Origin: DATACZ01 sp036258795
Lineage (GTDB): Bacteria > Actinomycetota > CADDZG01 > JAHWKV01
NCBI GenBank assembly: GCA_036258795.1
Contig: DATACZ010000026.1
Coordinates: 1-64,000, forward strand
Length of the DNA: 64,000 bases
Direction: 5' to 3'
The translations under genes were made by a program, and so were the position numbers. The notes beneath the pieces were generated by a model that was given only the letters and a program-made list of their open reading frames with translations, was not told the origin of the DNA and ran no database searches. Positions 54,781 to 63,912 of this stretch are shown here, in pieces. Within the stretch, counting starts at the first letter, position 1. Each line of letters starts with the position of its first letter.

Positions 54781-55713
54781 GTGCGCTTCGACGATATCTC
54801 GTCGCTGGTGGGAAACACCCCCCTCGTCGGGATTCAAAAGCTCTCGCCCAACCCCAATGTGCGACTTTGGGCGAAACTGGAGGGTCAGAATCCGACCGGA
54901 TCCCTGAAGGATCGTATTGCCCTCAAGATGATCGAGGAGGCCGAGGCCTCGGGGGAGCTCTCCGAGGACCGGGTTCTGTTAGAGCCCACCTCGGGAAACA
55001 CAGGAATCTCACTGGCATTTCTGGCAAGGCGGCGGGGGTACCGGCTTGTTTGTGTGATGCCCGAGACCGCCTCCAAGGAGCGAACGCAGATGATTCAGCT
55101 CTTCGGCGGGGAAGTGGTGTACTCGCCGGGAAAGGAAGGCTCCAACGGAGCGATCACCATGGCTCAGCAGATGGTCGAGGAGGACTCCAAGTACCTGATG
55201 CTGTACCAGTACGGCAACGAGGCAAACCCCCGGGCCCACTACGACACCACCGGACCGGAGATCCTGCGCGATCTGCCGGAGGTAACGCACTTCGTTGCGG
55301 GGCTTGGGACGGGGGGCACCTTGACTGGGGTTGGAAGGTTCTTTGCGAAGAACAAACCGGAGGTAAGGATCATCGCCGCCGAGCCGGAGCAGGGCGACCT
55401 CGTCTACGGTCTGCGCTCGCTGGATGAGGGCTTTATACCGCCGATCCTTGATCAGTCGGTGCTGCACGGCAAGGTCAAGGTGAACGCAGAAGACTCCGTC
55501 GCCTGGACTCAGGCTCTCGCCAAGGAGGAGGGCATCTTTGCCGGCATCTCGGCCGGCGCAACGGTGTTTGTGGCGCGGCGGTATGCCCAACGTATGGACG
55601 CGGGCGACATCGTCTGCCTGTTTGCCGACGGAGGATGGAAGTATCTGTCAACCGAGATCTGGACCACTCAGTTGGAGGAGGCGGCCGAGCGAGTGGAGTA
55701 CATGCCATGGTGA
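54781..55713 (+). CDS. cysM: Cysteine synthase CysM (CysO-dependent)
   Basis: PLP-dependent enzyme that transfers sulfur from CysO-thiocarboxylate to O-phosphoserine. The 310-residue protein has the PLP lysine in GSLKDR (Lys43), the TSGNTG loop and GTGGTLTGVGRFF. Gene order with cysO and mec supports CysM rather than CysK. The final residues EYMPW are exposed-tail-like. GTG 54781; its stop overlaps the ATG of murI. Confidence 0.94.
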   Translation: MRFDDISSLVGNTPLVGIQKLSPNPNVRLWAKLEGQNPTGSLKDRIALKMIEEAEASGELSEDRVLLEPTSGNTGISLAFLARRRGYRLVCVMPETASKERTQMIQLFGGEVVYSPGKEGSNGAITMAQQMVEEDSKYLMLYQYGNEANPRAHYDTTGPEILRDLPEVTHFVAGLGTGGTLTGVGRFFAKNKPEVRIIAAEPEQGDLVYGLRSLDEGFIPPILDQSVLHGKVKVNAEDSVAWTQALAKEEGIFAGISAGATVFVARRYAQRMDAGDIVCLFADGGWKYLSTEIWTTQLEEAAERVEYMPW

Positions 55714-56585
55714 GCGAAGCCGGCGAGCAATTGAACTCCGCACCGGACTCCGGCGGAGACGAGCGCGGTGACGAACGGCCCATAGGCGTCTTCGACTCCG
55801 GCGTGGGAGGACTCACCGTCTTGGACGAGATGATCAAGCTTCTCCCGCAGGAGCACCTCATCTACTTCGGTGATACCGCTCGGTTTCCTTACGGCCCCCG
55901 GTCAATCGATGAGGTGTGGGAGTTTGCCCGCCAGATCATGGCTTTCATGGAGGACCAGGGGGTCAAGATGCTCGTTATAGCCTGCAACTCCATGACCGCC
56001 GCTTACGAAAGAAGCTCCTACGAGAGTCACCTGCCGGTGATCGGAGTCATCGAGCCCGCAGTTCGTGCTGCGACGAGAGCGACCCACAACCGAAAGATCG
56101 GCGTTCTGGGGACCAAAGCGACCATAACCAGCGGTGAGTACGAACGATGCTTGCAACGTACCCGGAGCAACGTGGAGATTCACCCTCAGATCTGCAGTGG
56201 CTTTGTGGAGCGCATCGAGGCCGGGGACACCTTCTCCCACGAGCTATTTGGGCTGGCCGAGGAGTACCTGGCGCCTCTACTGTCTTCAGGGGTCGACACT
56301 CTGATCCTAGGGTGCACGCACTACCCGCTGCTTCGTGGGGTTCTTCACTCCGTTACGAACGGGGAGGTTGAGCTCATCTCGTCTGCCGACGAGGTAGCCA
56401 AGGACGTCTACTCAAAGTTGGTTGAGCTGAACCTGCTCCGAAGGGTAAGAGAGCTCGGCACCAGGCGCTTCATAGTGTCGGGCGATCCCCAGCATTTCCG
56501 GAAGGTGGGGTCGCGCTTTTTGGCCGGACTGGATCAGGTGGAGCAGGCGCCCTGGCCGGTCCCTGAGGTCGTTCCCAGAGGGTGA
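55707..56585 (+). CDS. murI: Glutamate racemase
   Basis: Makes D-glutamate for peptidoglycan. The 292-residue protein has a short acidic N-terminal extension, then IGVFDSGVGGLTVL, the catalytic cysteines in ACNSMTAA and GCTHYPLL, and SSADEVA. ATG 55707 overlaps cysM by 7 nt; GTG 55710 is possible. It overlaps the following gene by 4 nt. Confidence 0.94.
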   Translation: MVSEAGEQLNSAPDSGGDERGDERPIGVFDSGVGGLTVLDEMIKLLPQEHLIYFGDTARFPYGPRSIDEVWEFARQIMAFMEDQGVKMLVIACNSMTAAYERSSYESHLPVIGVIEPAVRAATRATHNRKIGVLGTKATITSGEYERCLQRTRSNVEIHPQICSGFVERIEAGDTFSHELFGLAEEYLAPLLSSGVDTLILGCTHYPLLRGVLHSVTNGEVELISSADEVAKDVYSKLVELNLLRRVRELGTRRFIVSGDPQHFRKVGSRFLAGLDQVEQAPWPVPEVVPRG

Positions 56586-57343
56586 CAAACTTTGAGGTGA
56601 TCGTCCTCGGTGCCAGCGGCACGTACCCAAGGCCCGACGGCGCCTGTAGCGGCTTCCTCCTGAGGTCCGGCCCTACACAGGTTTGGGTGGACGCGGGCCC
56701 GGGCACCTTCTCCAACCTTCAGAAGCACACGCCGTACAGCGAGCTACGAGCGCTCATCCTTTCCCATCTTCACATCGACCACATCACCGATCTCTATGCC
56801 TTTTACTACGCGCTTCGATACTCCTCCGAGAGCAAGGGGCCTACCGGCTTCGAGGTGTATGCGCCCGGTAAGGCAGAGGATCATCTGGACAAGCTCGTCT
56901 CCACCACGGGACCGGACGGCTTTGGGGGCTACTTCACCTTTCAGCCGATCAAGTCGGGGGATGAGCTGAAGATGGAGGCCTTCCTATTCCGCTTCCAGGA
57001 GACGGCACACCCGATCGAGACGATGGCCATGCGCGTTGAAGCAGGGAGGCGTAGCCTCGTTTACACGGCCGATACGGCACCAAGTGAGGCAGTGGTGGAG
57101 CTGGCCAGGGGGGTGGACGTTCTGATCGCTGAGGCGACAATGCAGTCTCCCGGCACTGCGAGCCGTCCCGTGCACATGACTGCCGAGGAGGCAGGCCAGA
57201 TGGCCAGGGACGCCGGGGCCAAGAGGCTGGTGCTCACCCACATCGCTCCTACTCTGGACCCCGCCGTAAGCGTTGAGCAGGCAAAGATTCACTTCGAGGG
57301 CGAGGTGGTTGCCGCCGAGGACCACATGCGTCTGGAGGTTTAG
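56582..57343 (+). CDS. Metallo-beta-lactamase-fold hydrolase, Rv1339-like
   Basis: A 253-residue MBL-fold protein with [14 protein letters not shown] (HxHxDH metal site) and the downstream Asp and His ([17 protein letters not shown]). The gene order murI-MBL-rph-rdgB matches M. tuberculosis Rv1338-Rv1341, where Rv1339 is reported as a cyclic-nucleotide phosphodiesterase. The metal site is intact and that activity is a reasonable expectation, by homology and synteny only. GTG 56582 overlaps murI (GTGA). Confidence 0.85.
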   Translation: MTNFEVIVLGASGTYPRPDGACSGFLLRSGPTQVWVDAGPGTFSNLQKHTPYSELRALILSHLHIDHITDLYAFYYALRYSSESKGPTGFEVYAPGKAEDHLDKLVSTTGPDGFGGYFTFQPIKSGDELKMEAFLFRFQETAHPIETMAMRVEAGRRSLVYTADTAPSEAVVELARGVDVLIAEATMQSPGTASRPVHMTAEEAGQMARDAGAKRLVLTHIAPTLDPAVSVEQAKIHFEGEVVAAEDHMRLEV

Positions 57344-57387
57344 TTGCGATCGCGAGGGAAGGCTATCGGGCCGCGGGGTGTAAGGAC

Positions 57388-58113
57388 TTGAAGAGGCAGG
57401 ATGGCCGCCTGCCCGAGGAGCTACGCCCGATCAAGGTAACCAGGGGCTACGTCGACTTTGCTGAGGGATCGATCCTGTACGAGTGCGGGAAGACACGCGT
57501 GCTGGTAAACGCCAGCCTGGAGGAACGGGTTCCCGACTTCTTGAGGGGTAGCGGGAAGGGCTGGGTGACCGCCGAGTACTCGATGCTGCCAAGATCAACC
57601 CAGGAAAGAACGCCCCGTGAGGTTAGCAAGGGCAGGCTGGGCGGCCGGACTCACGAAATCCAAAGGTTGATTGGGCGAAGCCTGAGGGCGGTGTGCGACC
57701 TTAAAGCCATCGGCGAGCGGACCATCTGGCTGGACTGCGATGTGATTCAAGCAGACGGCGGAACCAGGACGGCCTCCATCTCGGCTGCCTATCTGGCGTT
57801 GGCGGATGCCTGTACCGCACTGAGGTCAGAGCAGCGCCTGTCTGGCAATCCCCTCCTCGATGAGATTGCGGCGGTCAGTGTGGGAATCATTGAAGGGATT
57901 CCCTGCCTCGATCTCGACTACCTCGAGGACTCGTCCGCCGAAGTGGACATGAACATCGTGATGACCGGTTCAGGACGGTTTGTGGAGCTTCAGGGAACGG
58001 CCGAGGGGGAGCCCTTCTCGGATCAGGATCTCGAGTCGATGCTCGAGCTTGGCCGCAAGGGCATCTCCCAAATAGTGGCGGTGCAGCGTGACTGTCTCGG
58101 AACCTCCGGCTGA
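57388..58113 (+). CDS. rph: Ribonuclease PH
   Basis: Phosphorolytic 3'-exonuclease that trims tRNA. The 241-residue protein has [16 protein letters not shown], the [15 protein letters not shown] motif with the conserved RxxxxxxL-GRSLR and the phosphate-binding [13 protein letters not shown]. It starts with TTG 57388; no better start exists in frame (AAGGA is immediately upstream). A 44-nt gap separates it from the MBL gene. Confidence 0.95.
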   Translation: MKRQDGRLPEELRPIKVTRGYVDFAEGSILYECGKTRVLVNASLEERVPDFLRGSGKGWVTAEYSMLPRSTQERTPREVSKGRLGGRTHEIQRLIGRSLRAVCDLKAIGERTIWLDCDVIQADGGTRTASISAAYLALADACTALRSEQRLSGNPLLDEIAAVSVGIIEGIPCLDLDYLEDSSAEVDMNIVMTGSGRFVELQGTAEGEPFSDQDLESMLELGRKGISQIVAVQRDCLGTSG

Positions 58114-58142
58114 GAGCCGGCCGCGGCTCGCGTCCCGACGTG

Positions 58143-58760
58143 ATGCTGGAGATCGTGCTCGCAACCACCAATCCCGGAAAAGTGGCGGAGATCGAAGAGA
58201 TCATGTCCGGTCTGCCAGTCCGGTTCCTCACCAGACAGGACCTAAGCAACTGGCCAGGCCCCATCGATGAGACCGGAAAGAGCTACCTCGAGAACGCGCT
58301 GATCAAGGCGCGTGCCTTTTCGCAGACTACCGGGAAAGCGGCCCTGGCTGACGATTCGGGCATCGAAGTCGACGCACTCGACGGTGCGCCTGGGATTCGA
58401 TCGGCGAGGTTCTCCGGCCCCGGCGCCACGGATGCCCAGAACAACTCGGCGCTTGCGGAGCTCATGCGCGAGGTTCCTGTGGACAGCAGGACTGCCCGTT
58501 ACCGATGCGTGGCGGTGGTATTGACACCGGACGGTACCGAGATCACTGCCGAGGGGACCTGCGAGGGAACCATTGCGATGGAACCCGCGGGCACGGGAGG
58601 CTTTGGTTACGATCCGTGGTTCATCCCAGAGGGCTATGAGCAAACATTTGGAGAGCTCAGCGCGGAGGTGAAGCACGCCATCAGCCATCGGGGCAAGGCG
58701 CTAAGGCAACTCTCCGAGAAGTTGGAGGGTGCGGGCCTCGTGGCCGGAAATCACCAATGA
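58143..58760 (+). CDS. rdgB: Non-canonical purine NTP pyrophosphatase (RdgB/HAM1)
   Basis: Removes ITP and XTP from the nucleotide pool. About 205 residues with the N-terminal LATTNPGKVAEI (substrate loop), ETGKSYLENALIKA, DDSGIEVDAL and the C-terminal GFGYDPWFIPE, SHRGKAL. ATG 58143 (after a GTG at 58140). Overlaps the next gene by 4 nt (ATGA). Confidence 0.95.
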   Translation: MLEIVLATTNPGKVAEIEEIMSGLPVRFLTRQDLSNWPGPIDETGKSYLENALIKARAFSQTTGKAALADDSGIEVDALDGAPGIRSARFSGPGATDAQNNSALAELMREVPVDSRTARYRCVAVVLTPDGTEITAEGTCEGTIAMEPAGTGGFGYDPWFIPEGYEQTFGELSAEVKHAISHRGKALRQLSEKLEGAGLVAGNHQ

Positions 58761-59182
58761 TCGAGAGTGAGCGACCAACCCCCACGCCCTCCGTAGAGGA
58801 ACCCCAGACGGTGACTGAACCTGTCCGGGTGGCCCCCGTGAAGCTGCTCATTCGAGGACTGTTTGGCCGGTGCCCCATCTGTGGCGGAGGCTCTCTCTTT
58901 GCCCGGCGGTTCCAGATGAAATCTCGCTGCCCGAACTGCAATTACGACTTTGAGCGGGAGGAGGGATGGTGGATAGGTGCCATCATCATGAATACGGCGG
59001 CAGCGTTTGTGCTGTTCGCCCTCTACTTTCCGCTGAGTTTGATCCTCACGTGGCCCGACGTGCCATGGACGCTGCTCACTGTCATAGGCGTCCTGATAAT
59101 GGGCATATTTCCGGTGATCTTCTATCCGATCTCGAAGACCCTCTGGCTGGCCGTCGACATCATTCTTCATCGATGGCGGTGA
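58757..59182 (+). CDS. DUF983 family membrane protein
   Basis: A 141-residue protein. It has an acidic N-terminus, a zinc ribbon of CPICGG and CPNCNYDF (about 38-61) and two TM helices (about 72-98, 100-128), the DUF983 layout. Family members in other bacteria are linked to heme-copper oxidase assembly, but here the neighbours do not point to this. It overlaps rdgB by 4 nt. Confidence 0.85.
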   Translation: MIESERPTPTPSVEEPQTVTEPVRVAPVKLLIRGLFGRCPICGGGSLFARRFQMKSRCPNCNYDFEREEGWWIGAIIMNTAAAFVLFALYFPLSLILTWPDVPWTLLTVIGVLIMGIFPVIFYPISKTLWLAVDIILHRWR

Positions 59183-59188
59183 CTAAGA

Positions 59189-59803
59189 GTGACGAGCTCA
59201 GACGGAGGAATACCTGACAGTGATAGTTTTTCGGTCACGATGATTCTCGGGTCGCTTAAGGGGCGTCACAGCACCGGCCGCTTCGCTCGTACGGCGAAGA
59301 TAATGCTGGCGGTGGCAGCTCTGGGGGCAACCACAGTGTCTGGCCCGGCGGCGGCGACGTCGCAATCCAGGATCCAATCCCAACAGGTACGGTCGGCCGC
59401 ATCTTTCGCTGGCCCGACTGCTGTCGCTTGTGCCGCGGCTCCTATGTTCGCTGGCTTGGGTCCTTCCTGGTTGCCGGTTGTCTGCGCACCGGCTCCTGCC
59501 CCCGCTCCATGCCACCTGACCTCAACGTGCACGCCGCCACCGGCGACCCGTAAGGGCTGCAAATCGGCCGCTACTTCCTCCTCATCGGCGGGAGGCGCCT
59601 CTGCGATGTCCTCGGCCTGCTCTTCATCAGGCTCTGCAGCCTCAGTGGCATGCACGCCGGCTGGATGCAGCTCCAGCTCCTCGGGTCGAGGAGGTTCTTG
59701 CTCGTCCGGGACGCATGCCGGGTGCCGGCCAAGCTCATCACGCGCCAGCGCGGCATGCTCTGTTTCGGGTACGAGTGCTTCCTGTTCTCTTACGTCCCGG
59801 TAG
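59189..59803 (+). CDS. Possible secreted Cys/Ser-rich protein
   Basis: GTG 59189 gives 204 residues with a basic region, then a signal-like MLAVAALGATTVSGPAAATS, followed by a region rich in Cys, Ser, Ala and Pro (CHLTSTCTPPP, SGSAASVACTP). If real it is an exported, disulfide-rich or low-complexity protein. The opposite strand also carries an open acidic frame over 59266-59655, so composition bias may create both. ATG 59240 is an alternative start. I list it at low confidence and do not know a family. Confidence 0.4.
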   Translation: MTSSDGGIPDSDSFSVTMILGSLKGRHSTGRFARTAKIMLAVAALGATTVSGPAAATSQSRIQSQQVRSAASFAGPTAVACAAAPMFAGLGPSWLPVVCAPAPAPAPCHLTSTCTPPPATRKGCKSAATSSSSAGGASAMSSACSSSGSAASVACTPAGCSSSSSGRGGSCSSGTHAGCRPSSSRASAACSVSGTSASCSLTSR

Positions 59804-59854
59804 AAGTACCGGATTTCCAGAGGAGAAAGCCGGGGCGGTCCTTCAGCAGAGGGG

Positions 59855-59938
59855 TGCGGGCGAGAGGACTCGAACCTCCACGGGAGTCAATCCCACAGGA
59901 TCCTAAATCCTGCGCGTCTACCATTTCGCCACGCCCGC
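59855..59938 (-). tRNA. tRNA-Leu (anticodon UAG)
   Basis: Reverse strand: acceptor GCGGGCG pairs with CGCCCGC; the anticodon stem CAGGA/TCCTG encloses TTTAGGA, giving UAG; a long variable arm (TGGGATTGACTCCC) fits leucine. T-arm GAGGTTCGAGTCCTC. CCA is not encoded. Confidence 0.92.
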
Positions 59939-60057
59939 GCGATGTCGGTCTCAGAATAGCGGGGGCTGGCCACCCGGCGGCACAGTTGGGCGCAGCGACC
60001 TGCTGAAAGTTCTTATGGAGACCTTGGAAAGGTACGGGCTATGCCGACCCAGGGTTT

Positions 60058-60543
60058 CTAAGCCTGGCCGGTGTCCTGGCTCCAGAGGTAGTCGGGCGGA
60101 AGCTCTGCGTCGTCTCCCCACCTCGACATGTCCTCTGCATGAGTGATGGCAGCGCAAAGCTTGTCCGGAGTGAGCTGTACGCCTTCTAGGCTCTCGAGCC
60201 ACTTTACGGTTCTTGGGTCCCGATCTGAAATCCCGAGGTCTTCAGCCCACTCCTTCACCGATATCGGGTCGGTCATCTTAGCCATCATCCGGTCACGATC
60301 TTGCTCGGTTCGGGTAGCCCGGACAGACTCCTGCGCTGCCCGGAACTTGCGGTCTAGCTGAAAGCTGTCAACGATACGAAGCTCTTGAGGTTCGGTCTTC
60401 AGCTGAATGGCCAGAGCGGCCCTGATCAGCTCCCTCGCCCTGGGCAGGGTAGTGGCCGAACAATGAACGCCCGGCTCCTCCGCGACCTGCGCTTTCCATG
60501 CTTCGCCGTCTCGCTCGTATACCGCGGTGTAGGTCTCGGTCAC
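60058..60543 (-). CDS. HicB-like protein
   Basis: About 161 residues from GTG 60543, 10 nt after GGAGG. Residues about 3-50 (TETYTAVYERDGEAWKAQV onward, with ARELIRAALAIQL) match HicB antitoxin folds; the rest carries a helical region (SVKEWAEDLGISDRD) and an acidic C-terminal tail with DYLWSQDTGQ. No HicA toxin is visible beside it. It could be a stand-alone HicB-type regulator or an orphan antitoxin. The open frame extends to 60642 without conserved sequence. Confidence 0.62.
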   Translation of the reverse strand: MTETYTAVYERDGEAWKAQVAEEPGVHCSATTLPRARELIRAALAIQLKTEPQELRIVDSFQLDRKFRAAQESVRATRTEQDRDRMMAKMTDPISVKEWAEDLGISDRDPRTVKWLESLEGVQLTPDKLCAAITHAEDMSRWGDDAELPPDYLWSQDTGQA

Positions 60544-60642
60544 TTTACTCACTCCTCCCGGGCTTTCCGTAAGTTTCCCACGTTTCAGAAAGGACACAGG
60601 CAACCTGAAATTCAAGATCCCATTATCCGACTCCTGGAACAT

Positions 60643-60988
60643 GATTGCCGCAGCGCCTTTTCTTGCGCACTGGCTGGCGGAAATTCCGTGGGCCCAGCTT
60701 TACACAATACGAACCTTTTCCACGCGGTCAAAGGTTTGACCTTCGGGTTATGAGCCGCATGGTCGGGGGTTCGTGCCGTCCCAACGCGTCCCACGCAGTA
60801 CCGCTCAGCAGGGCGTTCGCGCACTTGACGTCTCAGTCCGTACCACCGCCGACCAGCCAGTAGCCGCCTGCGGTGTAGAAGAAGTGCAGAACCACCTCGC
60901 CTCGTGCTGCTACGTTCGCATCGCAGCTACCTGACCAGCGCCGCTCGGAAGTTCTAGACGATCCGCTCGCTTCCGGCTCCTCGCGATC
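60643..60988 (+). other. Non-coding gap with a tRNA-like remnant
   Basis: No gene. At 60726-60741 stands the palindrome GGTCAAAGGTTTGACC, and the following about 50 nt (TTCGGGTTATGAGCC, then GGGGGTTCGTGCC) resembles the 3' half of a tRNA-Met-like sequence but cannot be folded fully. It is probably a decayed tRNA or attachment-type remnant. Confidence 0.3.
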
Positions 60989-61594
60989 TCACCCGGACTG
61001 CGCGAGTGGTGGGTGTTCCAGCACGCTGGGCCGGTACTCGACCAGTTGGATGCGGCCATCGAAGGTGCGGCTGTCGATCATGTCGAGTGCGACGTCAGGG
61101 TAGCCGTCGTAGATGCGTTCGGCTCCCGTGGCGCCGGTGATCACCGGGAACATGACGACCCGGAAGCGGTCGACGAGGCCGGCTCGCAGCAGCGACCGGC
61201 TTAGGCTGATGCTGCCGATCGTGCTGATGAGACCGGAGCCATCCTCCTTCATTACGCGGACCGCTTCGACGGCGTCGTCGCGCACGAGTGTGGTGTTGGC
61301 CCAGGCGAGGGGCTCCTTGAGCGAGGCGGAGAACACCACCTTCGACGCTCGCGTGAGTTCGTCGACGGACGACTCCTCGTCGGCAGTGAACTCATCTGTT
61401 CCCTCTGGGAGCTCGCCAGCGGCAAAGCCCGACATCAGCCGGTAGGTGTTGGCTCCCATCACGTAGGTGACCTCGGGTTGCTCGCCGAGCCAGGCGAGGT
61501 ACTCGGGCCCCTCGAGCCCCCACCAGCCGGGCCAGCCTTCCGCCGACGCGTAGCCGTCGAGGGAGGTGATGAAGTCGACCATCAGTTCTCGCAT
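60989..61594 (-). CDS. RibD-C/dihydrofolate reductase-like protein
   Basis: A 201-residue protein of the bacterial dihydrofolate-reductase-like (RibD C-terminal) family. It opens RELMVDFITSLDGYASAEGW, has TYVMGANTYRLMSGF and then GSISLSRSLLRAGLVDRFRVV and FPVITGATG, the NADPH-binding pattern. Such proteins are often single-gene reductases of unknown substrate. ATG 61594 is supported by AGGAGGACC just upstream. It sits alone in a loosely packed region. Confidence 0.85.
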   Translation of the reverse strand: MRELMVDFITSLDGYASAEGWPGWWGLEGPEYLAWLGEQPEVTYVMGANTYRLMSGFAAGELPEGTDEFTADEESSVDELTRASKVVFSASLKEPLAWANTTLVRDDAVEAVRVMKEDGSGLISTIGSISLSRSLLRAGLVDRFRVVMFPVITGATGAERIYDGYPDVALDMIDSRTFDGRIQLVEYRPSVLEHPPLAQSG

Positions 61595-62141
61595 CGTGGT
61601 CCTCCTGGAACGACGGAACGGTTGTCACGCAATGTGTGCCGGTGTGTCCTTGCCGTTCCCGAAATCATCGCATTGATCTGCGGCGACGTTGAGTCGGCGC
61701 CGAGGAGGCCAGGCTCGGGGGTTAACCAGCGCGGCGCTTCTTTGTCACGGGCCGCGGCGCGGGCTCACGCAGCCGCCCGAGCGAGTCTGTCATGGCGAGG
61801 CTGGTTCCGGCAGTTGGGCTGCCTGACCACCTTCGTGGTCGGTGGCCGGCCCGGCAAGAACTTCGCGTGGACTTTCCGAAGGTAAGCAAGCGCGGCCTTC
61901 TGAGGACCCGACCGACAAGCGGGCGGATCCGGGCCCCCACAGCCATTGCTCCCAAGTCGTGGCGCTAAGAAACAAAGACTGGGCGGGCCAACCTCCTGTC
62001 GTGCTGTCCGACAAGGCGCAATCTAAAGCAACAAGTTAGAGGTCGCCCCCAAATAGGTCCTCGTGTGACCCATGTTCGGTCGCCTGTCAGTCGCGGCTGG
62101 CATCCTGAATCAGTACGAAGCACGAGAGATAGAAGCAGAAC
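61595..62141 (+). other. Non-coding stretch
   Basis: About 550 nt without a gene I can support. Short frames on both strands have no family resemblance. No repeat or strong terminator is obvious. Confidence 0.5.
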
Positions 62142-62604
62142 GTGATCACACCGGAGATTACAGCACTCGCAACGCAACTCGCCGAGGCGATCACACGCAA
62201 CGCCGCTAGTGCCGTAGCGAGCAAGGTGAGCGCCATCCGGGCTCGTAAGGTTGATCAGGCGACTATGAATGAGTTGATCGAGCTCGTGAACGACTTGATC
62301 GCCGACAAGAACGAACTCGTCGGCCTTGCTCAGGCATTTGAGCAAGAACTGGTTGCGCAGCAGATCTCGGAAAAGGACAGAGTCTGGTGACCGTCGAGGC
62401 CTTGACCATCATGCAGTTGGTCGGCTTCAACTTCCGACGAGCATCGGTGAACCGTTGACCACCCTGGTCGAGCGATTGATCTTGAGCAGGATGCCTGCAC
62501 CAGATCAGTCCGCTGCGCAACAGGCACTGCAACTTCGTCGGGAGGCGGCCTACCTCGAAGCGTCGACCGACCCGGAAGCCAGACAACTGCTTCAGCAGGG
62601 CTGA
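62142..62604 (+). pseudogene. Broken small helical gene (unknown family)
   Basis: The first frame gives MITPEITALATQLAEAI, then NELIELVNDLIADKNELVGL and AQAFEQELVAQQISEKD, a helical family known to me from actinobacteria, and stops at 62390. The next conserved piece, VTVEALTIMQLVGFNFRRA, is in another frame, and IGEPLTTLVERLILSRM with the C-terminal LRREAAYLEASTDPEARQLL is in a third, ending at 62604. So there are at least two breaks, near 62387 and 62440, and probably an internal deletion. It looks like a decaying gene. Confidence 0.65.
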
Positions 62605-62868
62605 TTCAGCAGCGAAAGGCCCCACTGTGGCCTGTTCATCCTGGGTCGGCGCTCAGTTGACCACGAGGTAGCCTACGTCTCGCTCGGCGACGGGTACATG
62701 GTCCGAGACCATGGACCTTGAAGGGTCTTCTCCAGAGCCTGGTAGCGGACGTACGGGTTGGCGGACGACACTCCATAACGCCGCGTTTTCGAGTTCCAAT
62801 GGGATCTGACGCGCACCAACCTTCAAACACCAACAACGAGGGACGGGTTCATACACCGTCATGATCGG

Positions 62869-62940
62869 TGGGCCCCCAGGGATTCGAACCCTGAACCTAT
62901 CGGTTAAGAGCCGAGTGCTCTGCCATTGAGCTAGAGGCCC
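62869..62940 (-). tRNA. tRNA-Lys (anticodon CUU)
   Basis: Reverse strand: acceptor GGGCCTC pairs with GGGGCCC (one G-U pair), D-arm GCTCAATGGCAGAGC, anticodon loop CTCTTAA gives CUU, T-arm CAGGGTTCGAATCCCTG, discriminator A. CCA is not encoded. 72 nt. The 264 nt before it hold no gene. Confidence 0.94.
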
Positions 62941-62949
62941 ACGATGAGT

Positions 62950-63668
62950 CTACCGAACGTCCCATGGTCCATTGGCCATAACGTCAATCCAACCTTTGAC
63001 GCGATGAAGGAGGTCGGCGCTGCGCGTTACTCGAATGGAGCAGGTGCCGTGGTAAAGCACGTTCTTCCTGTGCCCAGTGCCCTCAGTCTTTACATAGGTC
63101 TTTCGAAACTGATTTAGCGGTATGCCGGTAACCGTGGACCAATAGCTTTTAATTTCGGCCTCTGACAATCCATCGTGGATATTGAGCGACATCCGGAATC
63201 TGTCGCTGGTGAGCTGCAGATACGACGAGGACCATGCAAGAAACACCAAGACGAGTCCAGGGTCCGAATCGTGAATTGCAGCCGGTTGAGCCGCTTTGCT
63301 CCCTCTGCCCAGTAGGCCACCACGCCTGCCACCCAAAATGGGTCAGACAGCAGCGAAAAGGCCTCCGATCGAGCCGCAGCTCGTATGGCTTCTACGCGGC
63401 GCAGGTTGCGGTTGTGAAGAGTAAGCCCAGCCTGAAGCCGACTAGCTTTGGCGTTGTTCAGTGCCCGCAGCCTGGCCTCTTGTTCGGGGCTCAACCGAAT
63501 GTCACGGCACCAAGCCGAGAGCGTTCCCCTGGAGACCGGGATGATCTGGCCAATTTCTCGATAGGACAAGCCCAGCCTTCGCAGGGACTCGGCGAGCTCC
63601 CGCCGCTCCCATCGCTTCAGGACCGGCCACAAGGGTGCCTGGGTGAGGAGCTGTGGCGGAACCTCCAT
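62950..63668 (-). pseudogene. HTH + homing-endonuclease-like gene, split by a frameshift
   Basis: Reading leftward from ATG 63668, an HTH region (RRLGLSYREIGQIIPVSRGT) and a middle WVAGVVAYWAEGAKRLNRLQFT end in a frame that continues without conserved sequence. The other half, SDPGLVLVFLAWSSSYL, RFRMSLNIHDGLSEAEIKSY, YVKTEGTGHRKN and CSIRVTRSADLLHRV, is in another frame ending at 62950. A −1 shift near 63265-63275 would join RLQFT to NSDPGLV. I recall the joined pattern from actinobacterial HTH proteins with LAGLIDADG-like cores. It is broken or carries one sequence error. Confidence 0.65.
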
Positions 63669-63738
63669 GAAAGGAATTGTGGGGCGTGTAGGTGACAGAT
63701 TTAGGTTTAAGGGTCCGCACGTGCAGATCCAGAGCTAG

Positions 63739-63812
63739 GGTGACCGACGGGATTTGAACCCGCGACATCCTGGACCACAACCAGGTGCTCTACCAGCTGA
63801 GCTACGGCCACC
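63739..63812 (-). tRNA. tRNA-His (anticodon GUG)
   Basis: Reverse strand: the extra G-1 typical of tRNA-His precedes the acceptor GTGGCCG, which pairs with CGGTCAC, and G-1 pairs with the discriminator C. D-arm GCTCAGCTGGTAGAGC, anticodon stem CCTGG/CCAGG with loop TTGTGGT gives GUG. T-arm GCGGGTTCAAATCCCGT. No CCA encoded. Confidence 0.95.
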
Positions 63813-63912
63813 ATGGGGCGCTAGGGCGCCATGGAGATGGTAGCACCGACTCTTGGCGTTAAATGGAGTCCCGGGGCGCGGCTGGTGAAGGTCGGATAGC
63901 CTTGCCAAGGTC

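Noticed and set aside
55009..55590. Minus-strand open frame of 193 residues
   Set aside because: It is antisense to cysM with no recognisable motif.
59266..59655. Acidic minus-strand open frame of 129 residues
   Set aside because: It is rich in Glu, Asp and Ala, with no upstream start or ribosome-binding site, and competes with the plus-strand frame that has a signal-like segment; kept only as a doubt in that entry.
61842..62039. Short plus-strand open frame
   Set aside because: No motif or ribosome-binding site; judged part of the non-coding stretch.
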